Positions 34,610-43,816 of a stretch of 64,000 nt of DNA are shown here, piece by piece. The notes under the pieces are model-generated. The model ran no database searches. It saw only the letters and a program-made list of their open reading frames with translations, and was not told where the DNA came from. Each line of letters begins with the position of its first letter. Position 1 is the first letter of the stretch. Source of the stretch: Nocardiopsis sp. CC223A (GTDB taxonomy: Bacteria > Actinomycetota > Actinomycetes > Streptosporangiales > Streptosporangiaceae); NCBI RefSeq assembly GCF_030766825.1, contig NZ_JASFDV010000023.1, positions 1 to 64,000 on the forward strand, read 5' to 3'. The translations under genes and the position numbers were made by a program.

Positions 34610-34921
34610 TCAACCCAAAGCACCCGCCGCGGCCCGGTGCCGCAACCGGATCCGCACCGCCCGCTGCGCCACCGGATCCAACACCTGCACCACCGACGCC
34701 ACCTCCGCGACCTGCACCAACGCCTCCGCAGCCCCCTCCACACCCGCCACCGCCACCACCAACCGCGCCAACCCGGCCGCATCCACGAACTCCCCCACCG
34801 GGGTACCCGCCAACACCCGCACCAGCACCCGCTCCACCGCCACCGGATCCACCTCACCGGCCTGCACCAACGCCCGCACCGCCTCACCCGGCGTCCGCGC
34901 CCGCTCCACCGCATCGCCCAC
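34610..34921 (-). CDS. hypothetical small protein, 103 aa
   Basis: From GTG 34921 (GGAAGGGG upstream) the product is Ala/Val-rich and probably helical: VGDAVERARTPGEAVRALVQAGEVDPVAVERVLVRVLAGTPVGEFVDAAGLARLVVAVAGVEGAAEALVQV. No known family. The composition is consistent with real coding, but the region is simple in sequence, so confidence is limited. Confidence 0.4.
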   Translation of the reverse strand: MGDAVERARTPGEAVRALVQAGEVDPVAVERVLVRVLAGTPVGEFVDAAGLARLVVAVAGVEGAAEALVQVAEVASVVQVLDPVAQRAVRIRLRHRAAAGALG

Positions 34922-35039
34922 CGCCGCGACCCCCTTCCCGCCCCACCCCGCACCCGGGGCACCTGGCACGGACCCTACGCCCGCCCCCACTCCTCTCGAA
35001 CAGCGCTGAAATCCTGCCCCCCACCACAAGGAGCACCCC

Positions 35040-35972
35040 ATGCCGACCCCGCACACCCACGGACACCTGCCCGTCACCGACGCCAACACCCTGTACTGGG
35101 AGGAACACGGCACCCCCGACGGGACCCCGTGCCTGGTCCTGCACGGCGGCCCCGGCGCCGGCGCCCACCCCGGACTCGCGAACCTCTTCGACCCCGACCG
35201 CCACCGCACCGTCCTGTTCGACCAGCGCGGCGCGGGCCGCTCCACCCCCGACGCCGGCCTGGCCTCAACAGACCTGGCCACCAACACCACCGCCCACCTC
35301 ATCGACGACATCGAGGCACTGCGCACCGCCCGCGGCATCGACTCCTGGCTTGTGGTGGGCACCTCCTGGGGCTCCACCCTCGCACTGGCCTACGCCCAGG
35401 CCCACCCCGACCGGGTGCGGGCACTGGTCCTGGTCGCGGTCACCACCACCTCGGCCCAGGAGGTGCACTGGCTCACCCACACCATGGGCCGCGTCTTCCC
35501 CGAACAATGGGAGGCCTTCCGCGACGCCGCCGGACCCGGCGCCGACCCCCACCGCCTCCCCGCCGCCTACGCCCGCCTCCTGGCCGACCCCGACCCGGCC
35601 GTGCGCGAGGACGCCGCACGGGCCTGGTGCCGGTGGGAGGACACCCACATGGCCACCACCGCCGCCTTCACCCCGTTCCTGTCCACCCGCCCCCTGGACG
35701 TCCAGCTCCGCTTCGCCCGCCTGGTCACCCACTACTGGGCCGACCACGCCTTCCTCCCCGAACACCACCTGGTACAGAACATGGGCCGCATCGCCCACCT
35801 GCCCGGCGCCCTCATCCACGGCCGCCTCGACATCAGCGGCCCCGCCGACACCGCCTGGCACCTCTCCCGACACTGGCCCGCCGCCACCCTGCACATCATC
35901 GAAGGCGCCGGACACACCGACAAAGAACCGCACACCGCCGCCACCGAGGCCATCGACCGCCTCACCCGCTGA
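35040..35972 (+). CDS. pip: proline iminopeptidase
   Basis: 310 residues of the alpha/beta-hydrolase peptidase family S33. The oxyanion HGGPGAG motif, LFDQRGAGRSTP, and the nucleophile elbow GTSWGSTLALAYAQ are all present; the catalytic Asp is in IHGRLDISGP and the His in EGAGHTDKE. These enzymes remove N-terminal proline from peptides in the cytoplasm. Length normal. ATG 35040 after AGGAGCACCCC. Confidence 0.93.
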   Translation: MPTPHTHGHLPVTDANTLYWEEHGTPDGTPCLVLHGGPGAGAHPGLANLFDPDRHRTVLFDQRGAGRSTPDAGLASTDLATNTTAHLIDDIEALRTARGIDSWLVVGTSWGSTLALAYAQAHPDRVRALVLVAVTTTSAQEVHWLTHTMGRVFPEQWEAFRDAAGPGADPHRLPAAYARLLADPDPAVREDAARAWCRWEDTHMATTAAFTPFLSTRPLDVQLRFARLVTHYWADHAFLPEHHLVQNMGRIAHLPGALIHGRLDISGPADTAWHLSRHWPAATLHIIEGAGHTDKEPHTAATEAIDRLTR

Positions 35973-35990
35973 CCGGACACCACCACCGCT

Positions 35991-36644
35991 TCACCGCACC
36001 AGACCCGCCCGGAACGCGAACACCACCAACTGCGCCCGGTCCCGCGCCCCCAACTTCACCATCGCCCGCGACACATGGGTGCGGGCCGTGGCGGGGGAGA
36101 CCACCAACCGCCCCCCGATCTCCTCGTTACTGAGCCCCTCACCCACCAACCCCACCACCTCGCGCTCGCGCTCGGTCAGCACCCCCACGTCCACCACCCG
36201 CCCCACCGCCGGCCGCGAGGACGTGAACGCCGCCACCACCCGCCGCGTCACCGACGGCGACAGCAACGCCTCACCCCGGGCCGCCACCCGGACCGCCTCC
36301 AACAACTCGGCCGGATCCGCGTCCTTGACCACGAACCCCGACGCCCCCGCCCGCAACGCCTCGAACACGTACTCGTCCAGCTCGAACGTCGTCAACACCA
36401 CCACCCGCACCCCCGACAACCCCGCGTCGGCGCCGATCTCCCGCAAAGCGGCCAACCCGTCCATGACCGGCATCCGCACGTCCATCAGCACCACATCGGG
36501 CACCACCTCCCGCACCACCGCCAACGCCTGCGCCCCATCGGCGGCCTCACCGACCAGCTCCAGATCCTCCTCGGCCTCGATCAGCACCCCCAACCCCATG
36601 CGCACCAGCGCCTGATCATCGGCCACCACCACCCGCACCACCAT
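35991..36644 (-). CDS. NarL/FixJ-type response regulator
   Basis: 217 residues. The receiver domain RVVVADDQALVRMGLGVLI has the acidic pair; the phosphoryl Asp is in DVVLMDVRMPVMDGL, Thr in VVVLTTFE and Lys in VVKDADPAELL. The LuxR helix-turn-helix is LTEREREVVGLVGEGLSNEEIGGRLVVSPATARTHVSRAMVKLGARDRAQLVVFAF. Its ATG overlaps the TGA of the kinase gene upstream (TGATG), so the pair is translationally coupled. Confidence 0.92.
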   Translation of the reverse strand: MVVRVVVADDQALVRMGLGVLIEAEEDLELVGEAADGAQALAVVREVVPDVVLMDVRMPVMDGLAALREIGADAGLSGVRVVVLTTFELDEYVFEALRAGASGFVVKDADPAELLEAVRVAARGEALLSPSVTRRVVAAFTSSRPAVGRVVDVGVLTEREREVVGLVGEGLSNEEIGGRLVVSPATARTHVSRAMVKLGARDRAQLVVFAFRAGLVR

Positions 36645-37843
36645 CACCCGTCCCCTTCCACCGGCACCCACACCCGCACCACGAAACCGCCCCGCTCCCC
36701 GGGCCCGGCCTCCAACTCCCCGCCCACCCCGCGGGCCCGCTCGCGCATCCCCGCGATCCCCGCCCCCTCACGCCACCCGACCCCGGGCCCCGGACCGGTG
36801 TCCACCACGCTCAGGCACACCCGCCCCGCCTCGAAGACGACCTCCACCCGCGCCGTCGCCCCCGCACCGGCATGGCGCAGCACATTGGTCAACCCCTCCT
36901 GGGCGATCCGCAACAGGGCATGGTCCACCGCCCCCGGCAACGGCACCGCCTCCCCCACCCGCCCCACCTCCACCGCCAACCCGGCCCGCCCCATCTCCTC
37001 CACCACACCCTCCAACCGGTCCAACCCCGCCACCGGCTCCAACACCGCACCCTCCTCACCCCGGAACACCGCCAGAGTGCGACGCAACTCCTCCAACGCC
37101 GACCGGCTGCTGTCCCGGATCGCCGCCAACGCCACCGCCGCCTGCTCGGGACGCCGATCCACCACGTGCAACGCCACCCCCGCCTGCATACTGATCACCG
37201 ACAGGCTGTGCCCCACCAGATCATGCACCTCCCGGGCGATCCGCAACCGCTCCTCGTACCGGTGCCGGGCCACCTCCGCCTCACGCTCACGGGCCCGCCC
37301 CTGACGGCGGGCCCGCACGAACACCCCCGCCCCCGCCCACGGCGCCATCACACCCACCGCCACCGCCACCGCCGCCCACAGCGACCCGTCGACCAGCCCC
37401 CACCACGGCCGCCCCGCCCGCGACAGCACCCCCGCACCCACCACCAAGGGCAGCGCCCAGGCCAGGAACCGGCCCGCCTCCATACGGATCGCCGCGGAGA
37501 ACACCACCAGAGCGCCCATCACCACCACGACCGGACCGACCGCCCCGGCACCGACCAGGAACACCCCCGCCCCGGCACCGGCCGCCACCAGCGCCACCGG
37601 CGGACGCACCCGCCGCACCGCCACCGCCAACACCAACAGGGCCACCCCGACCCACACCCCCCACCCCAGGGACACCTGCCCCCAGTCCGGCGGCGACCCG
37701 CCCGCCCACGGCGGCCCCGACCCGTCCCAACCCGACGACGCACCGTCCCGCCACACCGACCGGCCGTGCGCCGCCACCACGGCCGCCACACCCAGCACCA
37801 GACCCAGCCCGGCATCGACCGCGACCGTCCGCACACTCCTCAT
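36644..37843 (-). CDS. histidine kinase (HisKA_3 type)
   Basis: 399 residues from ATG 37843. About five or six N-terminal membrane helices; the dimerisation/phospho-acceptor helix is RIAREVHDLVGHSLSVISMQAG with His in EVHDLVGHS. The ATP-binding region has LLRIAQEGLTNVLRHAGAG (N-box), LSVVDTGPGPG (G1) and GAGIAGMRERARGVGG (G2). Partner of the adjacent NarL regulator. The signal is unknown. Confidence 0.92.
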   Translation of the reverse strand: MRSVRTVAVDAGLGLVLGVAAVVAAHGRSVWRDGASSGWDGSGPPWAGGSPPDWGQVSLGWGVWVGVALLVLAVAVRRVRPPVALVAAGAGAGVFLVGAGAVGPVVVVMGALVVFSAAIRMEAGRFLAWALPLVVGAGVLSRAGRPWWGLVDGSLWAAVAVAVGVMAPWAGAGVFVRARRQGRAREREAEVARHRYEERLRIAREVHDLVGHSLSVISMQAGVALHVVDRRPEQAAVALAAIRDSSRSALEELRRTLAVFRGEEGAVLEPVAGLDRLEGVVEEMGRAGLAVEVGRVGEAVPLPGAVDHALLRIAQEGLTNVLRHAGAGATARVEVVFEAGRVCLSVVDTGPGPGVGWREGAGIAGMRERARGVGGELEAGPGERGGFVVRVWVPVEGDG

Positions 37844-37978
37844 GGCACCGACCCTAGGCTCCACACCCGGACCGCGCATCGCCCCCACGACGCAGCCCCG
37901 CCTACGCACACCGACGTACACCCCGAGCCGCCCCAGGGGCGATGCCCGCGACCACCCCGCCCGCCCACAGTGGGACAC

Positions 37979-38296
37979 ATGAACACCGCAGCCCACCTCA
38001 CCGCCCTGGCCGGCCACCCCCCGTGGGGGGACGGACCGCCGCCCTTCGCACCCCTGGGAGCACTCATGTTCTGCCTGCTGCTGATCGCCGCGGCCACCGC
38101 CGCGTTCCTCCTCATCCGCCGCCGCGGCGGCGGCCCGCCCCCGTGGGCCACCGGTCCCCGGCCCACCCCGCCCGAGCACGAGGCCCGCCGCACCCTGGCC
38201 GACCGCTTCGCCCGCGGCGACATCACCGTCGAGGAGTTCATGGAACGCGCCAGCGCCCTGAACTGGACCCCCGGCCAAGACGACACCAAGAAATAG
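37979..38296 (+). CDS. small membrane protein with SHOCT domain
   Basis: 105 residues: one membrane helix (GALMFCLLLIAAATAAFLLIRRR), a Pro/Gly linker, and a C-terminal SHOCT motif (ARRTLADRFARGDITVEEFMERASAL). SHOCT proteins in actinobacteria often accompany two-component genes, and this one is divergent from the kinase gene. RBS is weak. Function unknown. Confidence 0.85.
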   Translation: MNTAAHLTALAGHPPWGDGPPPFAPLGALMFCLLLIAAATAAFLLIRRRGGGPPPWATGPRPTPPEHEARRTLADRFARGDITVEEFMERASALNWTPGQDDTKK

Positions 38297-38309
38297 CCAC
38301 CCGCCCCGC

Positions 38310-38340
38310 GGCGCCCGTGACCTGCCAGGTCACGGGCGCC
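38310..38340 (+). terminator. hairpin terminator after SHOCT gene
   Basis: Fifteen-bp complementary arms (GGCGCCCGTGACCTG at 38310-38324 and its complement ending at 38340) with almost no loop. No T-run. Confidence 0.6.
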
Positions 38341-38399
38341 CCACCTGCGCCCACCCCGACACACGAAACCGGACGGAACACCACCGGGGGTGCGCCACC

Positions 38400-39383
38400 A
38401 TGGTCTGCATGCCTCTTCCCAAAGCCGAACTGCACCTGCACATCGAAGGCACCCTCGAACCCGAACTCGCCTTCACCCTCGCCCACCGCAACGGCATCAC
38501 CCTGCCCTACACCACCGTCGACGAACTCCGCGCCGCCTACGAGTTCACCGACCTCCAGTCCTTCCTGGACCTGTACTACGCCCTCATGGACGTCCTGCGC
38601 ACCGAGGCCGACTTCACCGACCTCACCCGCGCCTACCTCACCCGCGCCGCCGCCCAAGGCGTACGCCACGCGGAGATCTTCTTCGACCCCCAGGCCCACA
38701 CCGCCCGCGGCATCGACCTGGACACCGTGGTCAACGGCATCACCACCGCCCTGGACACCTCCGCATCCGACCACGGCATCAGCACCCACCTCATCCTGTG
38801 CTTCCTGCGCGACCGCCCCGCCGCCGAGGCCATGGACACCCTGAACGCGGCCCGCCCGCACCTGGACCGCATCATCGGCGTGGGCCTGGACTCGGCCGAG
38901 GTCGGCCACCCCCCGACCCAATTCGCCGACGTGTTCGCCGCCGCCGAGGACCTGGGGCTGCGCCTGGTCGCCCACGCCGGCGAAGAAGGCCCGCCCGACT
39001 ACATCCGCCAAGCCCTGGACCTGGGGGTGGAACGCATCGACCACGGCATCCGCTGCCTGGAGGACCCCGACCTGGTGACCCGCCTGGCCGCCGACCGCAC
39101 CCCGCTGACGGTGTGCCCGATGTCGAACGTGCGCCTGCGCGCCGTGGACACCATGGCCGACCACCCCCTGCCCGCCCTCATGGACGCCGGCCTGCTGGTC
39201 ACCGTCAACTCCGACGACCCCGCCTACTTCGGCGGCTACGTCGACGACAACTACCGGGCCCTGGCCGAGCACCTGCACCTGGACGACGAGCGGCTGCGCA
39301 CCCTGGCCCGCAACTCCTTCGAGGCCTCGTTCCTGCCCGCCGAACGCAAGAAGGAGCTCATCGCCCTCGTCGACGCCCACTGA
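38400..39383 (+). CDS. adenosine/adenine deaminase
   Basis: 327 residues, metal-dependent hydrolase fold. Zinc ligands: LPKAELHLHIEGTLEP (HxH), the catalytic LVAHAGEEGPP (HAGE), RIDHGIRC (His), and Asp in VTVNSDDPAYFGGYV. The NSDDPAYFGGY form and the TVCPMSNVRL segment resemble the microbial adenine deaminase branch of the adenosine deaminase family as much as adenosine deaminase proper, so the base-versus-nucleoside specificity is open. Purine salvage, cytoplasm. ATG at 38400 or 38409. Confidence 0.87.
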   Translation: MVCMPLPKAELHLHIEGTLEPELAFTLAHRNGITLPYTTVDELRAAYEFTDLQSFLDLYYALMDVLRTEADFTDLTRAYLTRAAAQGVRHAEIFFDPQAHTARGIDLDTVVNGITTALDTSASDHGISTHLILCFLRDRPAAEAMDTLNAARPHLDRIIGVGLDSAEVGHPPTQFADVFAAAEDLGLRLVAHAGEEGPPDYIRQALDLGVERIDHGIRCLEDPDLVTRLAADRTPLTVCPMSNVRLRAVDTMADHPLPALMDAGLLVTVNSDDPAYFGGYVDDNYRALAEHLHLDDERLRTLARNSFEASFLPAERKKELIALVDAH

Positions 39384-39416
39384 AAAAAAGGGGGGTGGCG
39401 CACCCGCGCCACCCCC
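39384..39416. terminator. bidirectional intrinsic terminator
   Basis: GGGGGTGGCGC (39391-39401) and GCGCCACCCCC (39406-39416) form a hairpin. A run of seven A (39383-39389) precedes it, which is a T-run for the minus-strand gene ending at 39424. It separates the two convergent genes. Confidence 0.85.
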
Positions 39417-39423
39417 GGGCCGC

Positions 39424-40392
39424 TCAGGCCCAGGTGAGGGACTGGCCGTGCTCCCCGGCCCAGGCCACCACCCGCCCGTCCACCGCGATCGTCAGGTCCG
39501 TGGCCACCGGCGGCCGCGCCCCGGCCACGGCCGGCAGCACCGGCCACCCCTCGTACGACACCCAGTGCCCGGGCAGCTCCCCCATCAGCGCCGCGAACCG
39601 CTCCCGCCGCGCCGGGGACAGGTAGGTGAGCACCGCCCCGTGGAACACCACCGGCGTCACCCCCGCCGGAACCCGCGACACCAGGTCGGCGACGACCTCC
39701 ATCAGATCCCCGGCCACGATCGGCGGCGGACCCGCCGCGGCCACCAGCGCCGCCGCCGCCCGCAACCGCTCCCGCCGCGCCGCCTCGTTGGTCCCGGGCC
39801 AGATCAGGCACTCCAACCACCGCACGTCCTGCTCGTCGGCGACGTCCAACGGGTTGAGGTCCACCCCGGCCCGCCAGGCCACCTCCACCACCCGATCCGG
39901 CACCGGCACCCCGCCCGAGGTCGCGCACTCCAACACCAGCGGCGAGTCACCGATGGGGTCGGCCCCGTCATAGGAGTAGGCGTACCGGTCCGGGTACAGG
40001 CACAACCCCGCCGAGGACCCCACCTCCACCAACCCCAGCGGACCCTCCAGGGTGGCCAGGACCGGGAGCAGGGCGGCACAGCGGCGCACCTCGTTGGTCT
40101 GGGTCATCCGCTCCAGCACGACCTTGCGCACCGGCTCCCAGTGCTCCACCACCCACGCCTTGAACCCCGCCCAGTCATCGACGGGGCCGTCCAGGAACCG
40201 CACCGCCCCCAACAGCAGGTTGGGCTGGCGCTTGTTCCCCTCCGGCAGGGTCGCCACCAGCCCCACCATGTCGTCGTCGGCGGCGAGCTCACGGGCGATC
40301 CGCGCATAGGAGGCGGCGCCCCCGGCCTCGTAGTGGTCCGCGAACCGCGTGAACCACAGCCGTACACGGTCGATCTCACCTTGCCGGTCCAC
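39424..40392 (-). CDS. DUF2332-family protein
   Basis: 322 residues from GTG 40392 (GAGGCGAGG upstream). Features typical of the family: VRLWFTRFADHYEAGGAASYARIARELAADDDMVGLVATLP near the N-terminus, LGLVEVGSSAGLCLYPDRYAYSYD, DLNPLDVADEQDVRWLECLIWPGTNEAARRERL and VVFHGAVLTYLSPARRERF. EVGSSAGL resembles a methyltransferase motif I, but catalytic function has not been assigned for this family to my knowledge. Cytoplasmic. Confidence 0.85.
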   Translation of the reverse strand: MDRQGEIDRVRLWFTRFADHYEAGGAASYARIARELAADDDMVGLVATLPEGNKRQPNLLLGAVRFLDGPVDDWAGFKAWVVEHWEPVRKVVLERMTQTNEVRRCAALLPVLATLEGPLGLVEVGSSAGLCLYPDRYAYSYDGADPIGDSPLVLECATSGGVPVPDRVVEVAWRAGVDLNPLDVADEQDVRWLECLIWPGTNEAARRERLRAAAALVAAAGPPPIVAGDLMEVVADLVSRVPAGVTPVVFHGAVLTYLSPARRERFAALMGELPGHWVSYEGWPVLPAVAGARPPVATDLTIAVDGRVVAWAGEHGQSLTWA

Positions 40393-40727
40393 ACTGACCT
40401 CGCCTCGACAGGGGATAAGGGGTGACCCACTCATACCCATGACACCCGGACGGGCCACCATGACCCCCCTCACGGCCGACCCCACCCCCGGCACCGGCCC
40501 CGGACACCCCATAGGGGCCGATCGCGTCCAACGCCGCCACACCCCCGAACAGAACCACCGCCACCGACGGTGCCCCGCCCAATGGTGCGACTTCTCCGGC
40601 TCCCTCCTGACGAGCGCGCGTCGGCGGCGCCTTCCGGGGCGGCGTGCGCCCGCCTTCGGCACGACGACCTGCAACGACGCAACCGCACGCAAGCCACACC
40701 ACAGGGGACGTGACCCCGCCGACCCCA
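40393..40727. other. 335-bp intergenic region
   Basis: It lies upstream of the DUF2332 gene and downstream of the GlxA-type regulator. No coding signal is convincing. No strong hairpin was noticed. Confidence 0.35.
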
Positions 40728-41687
40728 TCACACACCTTCCGCACCATGGAACCTGCTCCGATACCCCGCCGGAGAACACCCCAACGACCGCACGAACACC
40801 CGCCGCATCACCTCCGCCGACGCGAACCCGCTGCGCCGCGCCACCGCCTCCACCCCCAGCCCCGAATCCTCCAACCACCGCCGCGCCGCCTCCACCCGCA
40901 CCCGCTCCACGTACCGGCCCGGCGTACACCCCACCTCCCGGACGAACACCCGTGCGAACTGGCGCGCCGACAACCCCACCCGCGCCGCCAACGCCTCCAC
41001 CGACAGATCCTCCGCCGGATGCTCCACGATCCAGTGCTGCACCTCCCGCACCCGCGGACGCTGCGCCCACTGCGCCGCCAACGGCGCCGAGAACTGGGCC
41101 TGCCCGCCCGGGCGCCGCAGGAACACCACCAGGTGCCGGGCCACCGCCAACGCCACCCGCCGCCCCAGGTCCTCCTCCACCAGCGCCAACGACAGGTCCA
41201 CCCCCGCGCTCACCCCCGCCGAGGTCAGCACCCGCCCCTGACGCACGAAGATCGGATCCGGGTCCACCTCCACCCCCGGGAACCGGCTCGACAACTCCGC
41301 ACAGTGCGCCCAGTGCGTCGTGACCCGCAACCCCTCCAACACCCCCGCCCGCGCCAACAGGAACGCCCCCGTGCACACCGACGCCACCCGACCGGCCCGC
41401 GCGCACGCCCCCGCCAACCACTCCACCAGCGCCGGATCCGCCTCGCCCCGGGCACCCCCGCCCCCGGCCACCACCAGGGTGTCGATCCGCCCGACCTCCT
41501 CCAACGCCACCGACGGCACCAACCCCAACCCGCTGGAGGCGGTCACCGCACGCCCGCCCAGCGACCCCACCCGCACCCGGTAGTCCGCCCCCGGCGCCCG
41601 GGCCGCCTCCGCGAACACCTCCAACGGCCCCGTCACGTCCAGGCTCTGCACCCCGTCGAAGACGACGATCACGACCTCGTGTCCCAT
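40728..41687 (-). CDS. GlxA-family AraC-type transcriptional regulator
   Basis: 319 residues. The N-terminal DJ-1/PfpI domain: VVIVVFDGVQSLDVTGPLEVFAEAAR, DTLVVAGGGGARGEADP, RVASVCTGAFLLARAGVLEGLRVTTHW (Cys at the nucleophile position). The C-terminal AraC domain: VEALAARVGLSARQFARVFVREVGCTPGRYVERVRVEAARRWLEDSGLGVEAVARRSGFASAEVMRRVFVRSLGCSPAGYRSRF. Family members sense small metabolites. Full length. Confidence 0.9.
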   Translation of the reverse strand: MGHEVVIVVFDGVQSLDVTGPLEVFAEAARAPGADYRVRVGSLGGRAVTASSGLGLVPSVALEEVGRIDTLVVAGGGGARGEADPALVEWLAGACARAGRVASVCTGAFLLARAGVLEGLRVTTHWAHCAELSSRFPGVEVDPDPIFVRQGRVLTSAGVSAGVDLSLALVEEDLGRRVALAVARHLVVFLRRPGGQAQFSAPLAAQWAQRPRVREVQHWIVEHPAEDLSVEALAARVGLSARQFARVFVREVGCTPGRYVERVRVEAARRWLEDSGLGVEAVARRSGFASAEVMRRVFVRSLGCSPAGYRSRFHGAEGV

Positions 41688-41832
41688 GCCCCCACCCCAC
41701 CACCCGCCCGCCATGACCGCAAGATCGCACACCCCACGAAAAAGGACACACCCCGCGGGGGCGCCCCACCATGAGAAGAAAGACACGAACAGATAACGAG
41801 AACTCTCACGCGCCCGCGGCTATCACAGCCCC

Positions 41833-42546
41833 ATGACACCCCACCACCACGAACGGACACCCGTGAGGCTCACCGACCGCGACCGGCTGCACCGCAGCCC
41901 CGCCACCACCGCACCCAGCGCCCGCCCCCTCGTCGAGTTCCACGACGTGTCCCACACCCCCCTGCTCTCCCACCTGGACCTGGCCGTCCACCCCGGCGAA
42001 CACGTCGCCCTCATCGGCCTGCCCAAGGACCACACCACCACCCTCACCGACCTGCTCACCGGCCGCACCGCACCCGCCCACGGACACATCACCACCCGCA
42101 CCGCCCCCCGCATCCACACCGCGACCCCCCACGCCACCCTCGCCCACACCATCACCGGCCGACCCGACCCCGACCCCGACGACCCCCACCTGCACACCGC
42201 CCTGGCCCACGCCGGCCTGCCCACCCCGCCCCCCACACCCCTGGCCGACCTGCCCGCCGACCTCACCCCCCGCATCCACACCGCCCGCATCCACTACGCC
42301 GACCTCACCGACGCCCACCTCCTCGTCCTCACCCACCCCGCACCCGGCGAACACCTCACCCCCACACCCACCACCGGCCTCCTCCAACTCACCGACCGCC
42401 CCACCCACACCCACACCGCAGACCGCATCCTCCTGCTCCACCGCGGCCGCGTCACCGAAACCGGCAACCACCACCAGCTCCTCGTCCGCGGCGGCGCCTA
42501 CGCCCGCCTCTACGCCCTGCGCGGCACCCACCGCACCCGCCCCTAG
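41833..42546 (+). CDS. degenerate ABC-transporter ATPase-like protein
   Basis: 237 residues that keep the start and end of an exporter nucleotide-binding domain: VEFHDVSHTPLLSHLDLAVHPGEHVALIG at residues about 34-62 and ADRILLLHRGRVTETGNHHQLLVRGGAYARLYALR at the end. The Walker A loop is GLPKDHTTT instead of GxxGxGK(S/T). No LSGGQ signature is present, and the Walker B position reads LLVLTHPAPGEH without Asp-Glu. The middle is His/Thr/Pro-rich. ATP hydrolysis is very unlikely. It lies 11 bp upstream of soxR and may be co-transcribed. Confidence 0.7.
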   Translation: MTPHHHERTPVRLTDRDRLHRSPATTAPSARPLVEFHDVSHTPLLSHLDLAVHPGEHVALIGLPKDHTTTLTDLLTGRTAPAHGHITTRTAPRIHTATPHATLAHTITGRPDPDPDDPHLHTALAHAGLPTPPPTPLADLPADLTPRIHTARIHYADLTDAHLLVLTHPAPGEHLTPTPTTGLLQLTDRPTHTHTADRILLLHRGRVTETGNHHQLLVRGGAYARLYALRGTHRTRP

Positions 42547-42557
42547 ACTTGACGACC

Positions 42558-43049
42558 GTGCCGCCCATCACCAAGGAACTCACCGTGGGGCAGGTCTCCC
42601 AACGCTCCGGCGTGGCCGTCTCCGCCCTGCACTTCTACGAACGCCAAGGCCTCATCCACAGCCGCCGCACCGCCGGCAACCAACGCCGCTACCGCCGCGA
42701 CACCCTGCGCCGCGTCTCCTTCATCCGCGTCTCCCAACGCGTAGGCATCCCCCTGGCCCGCATCCGCCAGGCCCTGGACCGGCTGCCCGACAACCGCACC
42801 CCCACCCGCGCCGACTGGGCCCTGGTCTCCGAACAGTGGCGCGACGAACTCGACGCCCGCATCGCCCAACTCGTCCGCCTGCGCGACGACCTCACCGGCT
42901 GCATCGGCTGCGGCTGCCTGTCCCTGGACTCCTGCGTCCTGGTCAACCCCGACGACGAGCTCGCCGCCGACGGCTCCGGGCCGCGCCGCCTGCTCATCGC
43001 CGACGACCCCGAGGACCACCCGGACCCCGACCGGGCCGACACCTCCTGA
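42558..43049 (+). CDS. soxR: redox-sensing MerR-type activator SoxR
   Basis: 163 residues. The N-terminal MerR helix-turn-helix: LTVGQVSQRSGVAVSALHFYERQGLIHSRRTAGNQRRYRRDTLRRVSFIRVSQRVGI. The C-terminal iron-sulfur motif is CIGCGCLSLDSC (C-x2-C-x-C-x5-C), exactly the SoxR [2Fe-2S] ligand set. In actinomycetes SoxR answers redox-active compounds rather than inducing SoxS. The start, GTG 42558, is uncertain; a TTG lies at 42549. Confidence 0.92.
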   Translation: MPPITKELTVGQVSQRSGVAVSALHFYERQGLIHSRRTAGNQRRYRRDTLRRVSFIRVSQRVGIPLARIRQALDRLPDNRTPTRADWALVSEQWRDELDARIAQLVRLRDDLTGCIGCGCLSLDSCVLVNPDDELAADGSGPRRLLIADDPEDHPDPDRADTS

Positions 43050-43062
43050 GAACACACGAAAA

Positions 43063-43085
43063 GGGCACCCCGCGCCGGGGTGCCC
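43063..43085. terminator. bidirectional hairpin between soxR and rnhA
   Basis: GGGCACCCCG (43063-43072) and CGGGGTGCCC (43076-43085) with a 3-base loop; AAAA precedes it, serving as a T-run on the minus strand. Confidence 0.75.
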
Positions 43086-43099
43086 CTCACCGGTGCGCG

Positions 43100-43555
43100 C
43101 TACCGCAGCGCGGCGGCCTCATCACGACCGCGCCGCGCCAGCTCATCGGCCCGCTCGTTGCCCTCGTCCCCGCTGTGCCCGCGCACCCACCGCCACTCCA
43201 CGTCGTGCCCCGCGGCCACCTCGTCCAGCCGCTGCCACAGGTCCACGTTCTTGACCGGCTTCTTGTCCGCGGTACGCCACCCGCGCCGCTTCCACCCCGC
43301 CACCCACGACGTGATCCCGTTGCGCACGTACGACGAATCGGTGTACACCACCACCGGCACCGGCTTGGTCAGGCTCTCCAACCCCCGAATGGCCGCCATC
43401 AGCTCCATCCGGTTGTTGGTCGTCTGCTCCTCACCGCCGTAGATCTCCTTCTCGTGCTCCCCGTAGCGCAGCCACACCCCCCACCCGCCGGGGCCGGGAT
43501 TGCCACTGCACGCCCCGTCGGTGTACACGATCACTTTCTGTTCCCCGTCGCTCAT
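43100..43555 (-). CDS. rnhA: ribonuclease HI
   Basis: 151 residues with the complete RNase HI fold: [26 protein letters not shown] (first Asp), [14 protein letters not shown] (Glu), [40 protein letters not shown] (second Asp), and [25 protein letters not shown] (last His and Asp). It removes RNA in RNA-DNA hybrids. ATG 43555. Confidence 0.95.
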   Translation of the reverse strand: MSDGEQKVIVYTDGACSGNPGPGGWGVWLRYGEHEKEIYGGEEQTTNNRMELMAAIRGLESLTKPVPVVVYTDSSYVRNGITSWVAGWKRRGWRTADKKPVKNVDLWQRLDEVAAGHDVEWRWVRGHSGDEGNERADELARRGRDEAAALR

Positions 43556-43816
43556 GCCGGGCAATCTACCGCCCCACGCGGTAACAAAAAGACCACACAC
43601 CCCCCGAAAGGTGCCACTCGCGGTGCCAGAACACCCACTGGAACCCCGCACACCCCACAAATGGCCCTGAAAACCCACCAAAGGCACCCCCACCCCGGGC
43701 CACACCACCCACCGGCACGGAATCGAACAAAAAAACGAAAGAGGCCGCCGCCCCGACCGCACAAAAAAAGGGGCGGGAACCCCCACAGGCCCCCACCCCC
43801 GACAAGCCCCTCCAGG

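Noticed and set aside
41900..42500. The His/Thr/Pro-rich text as a tandem repeat protein
   Set aside because: No fixed repeat unit; the ends align with ABC ATPases, so degenerate ATPase is a better reading.
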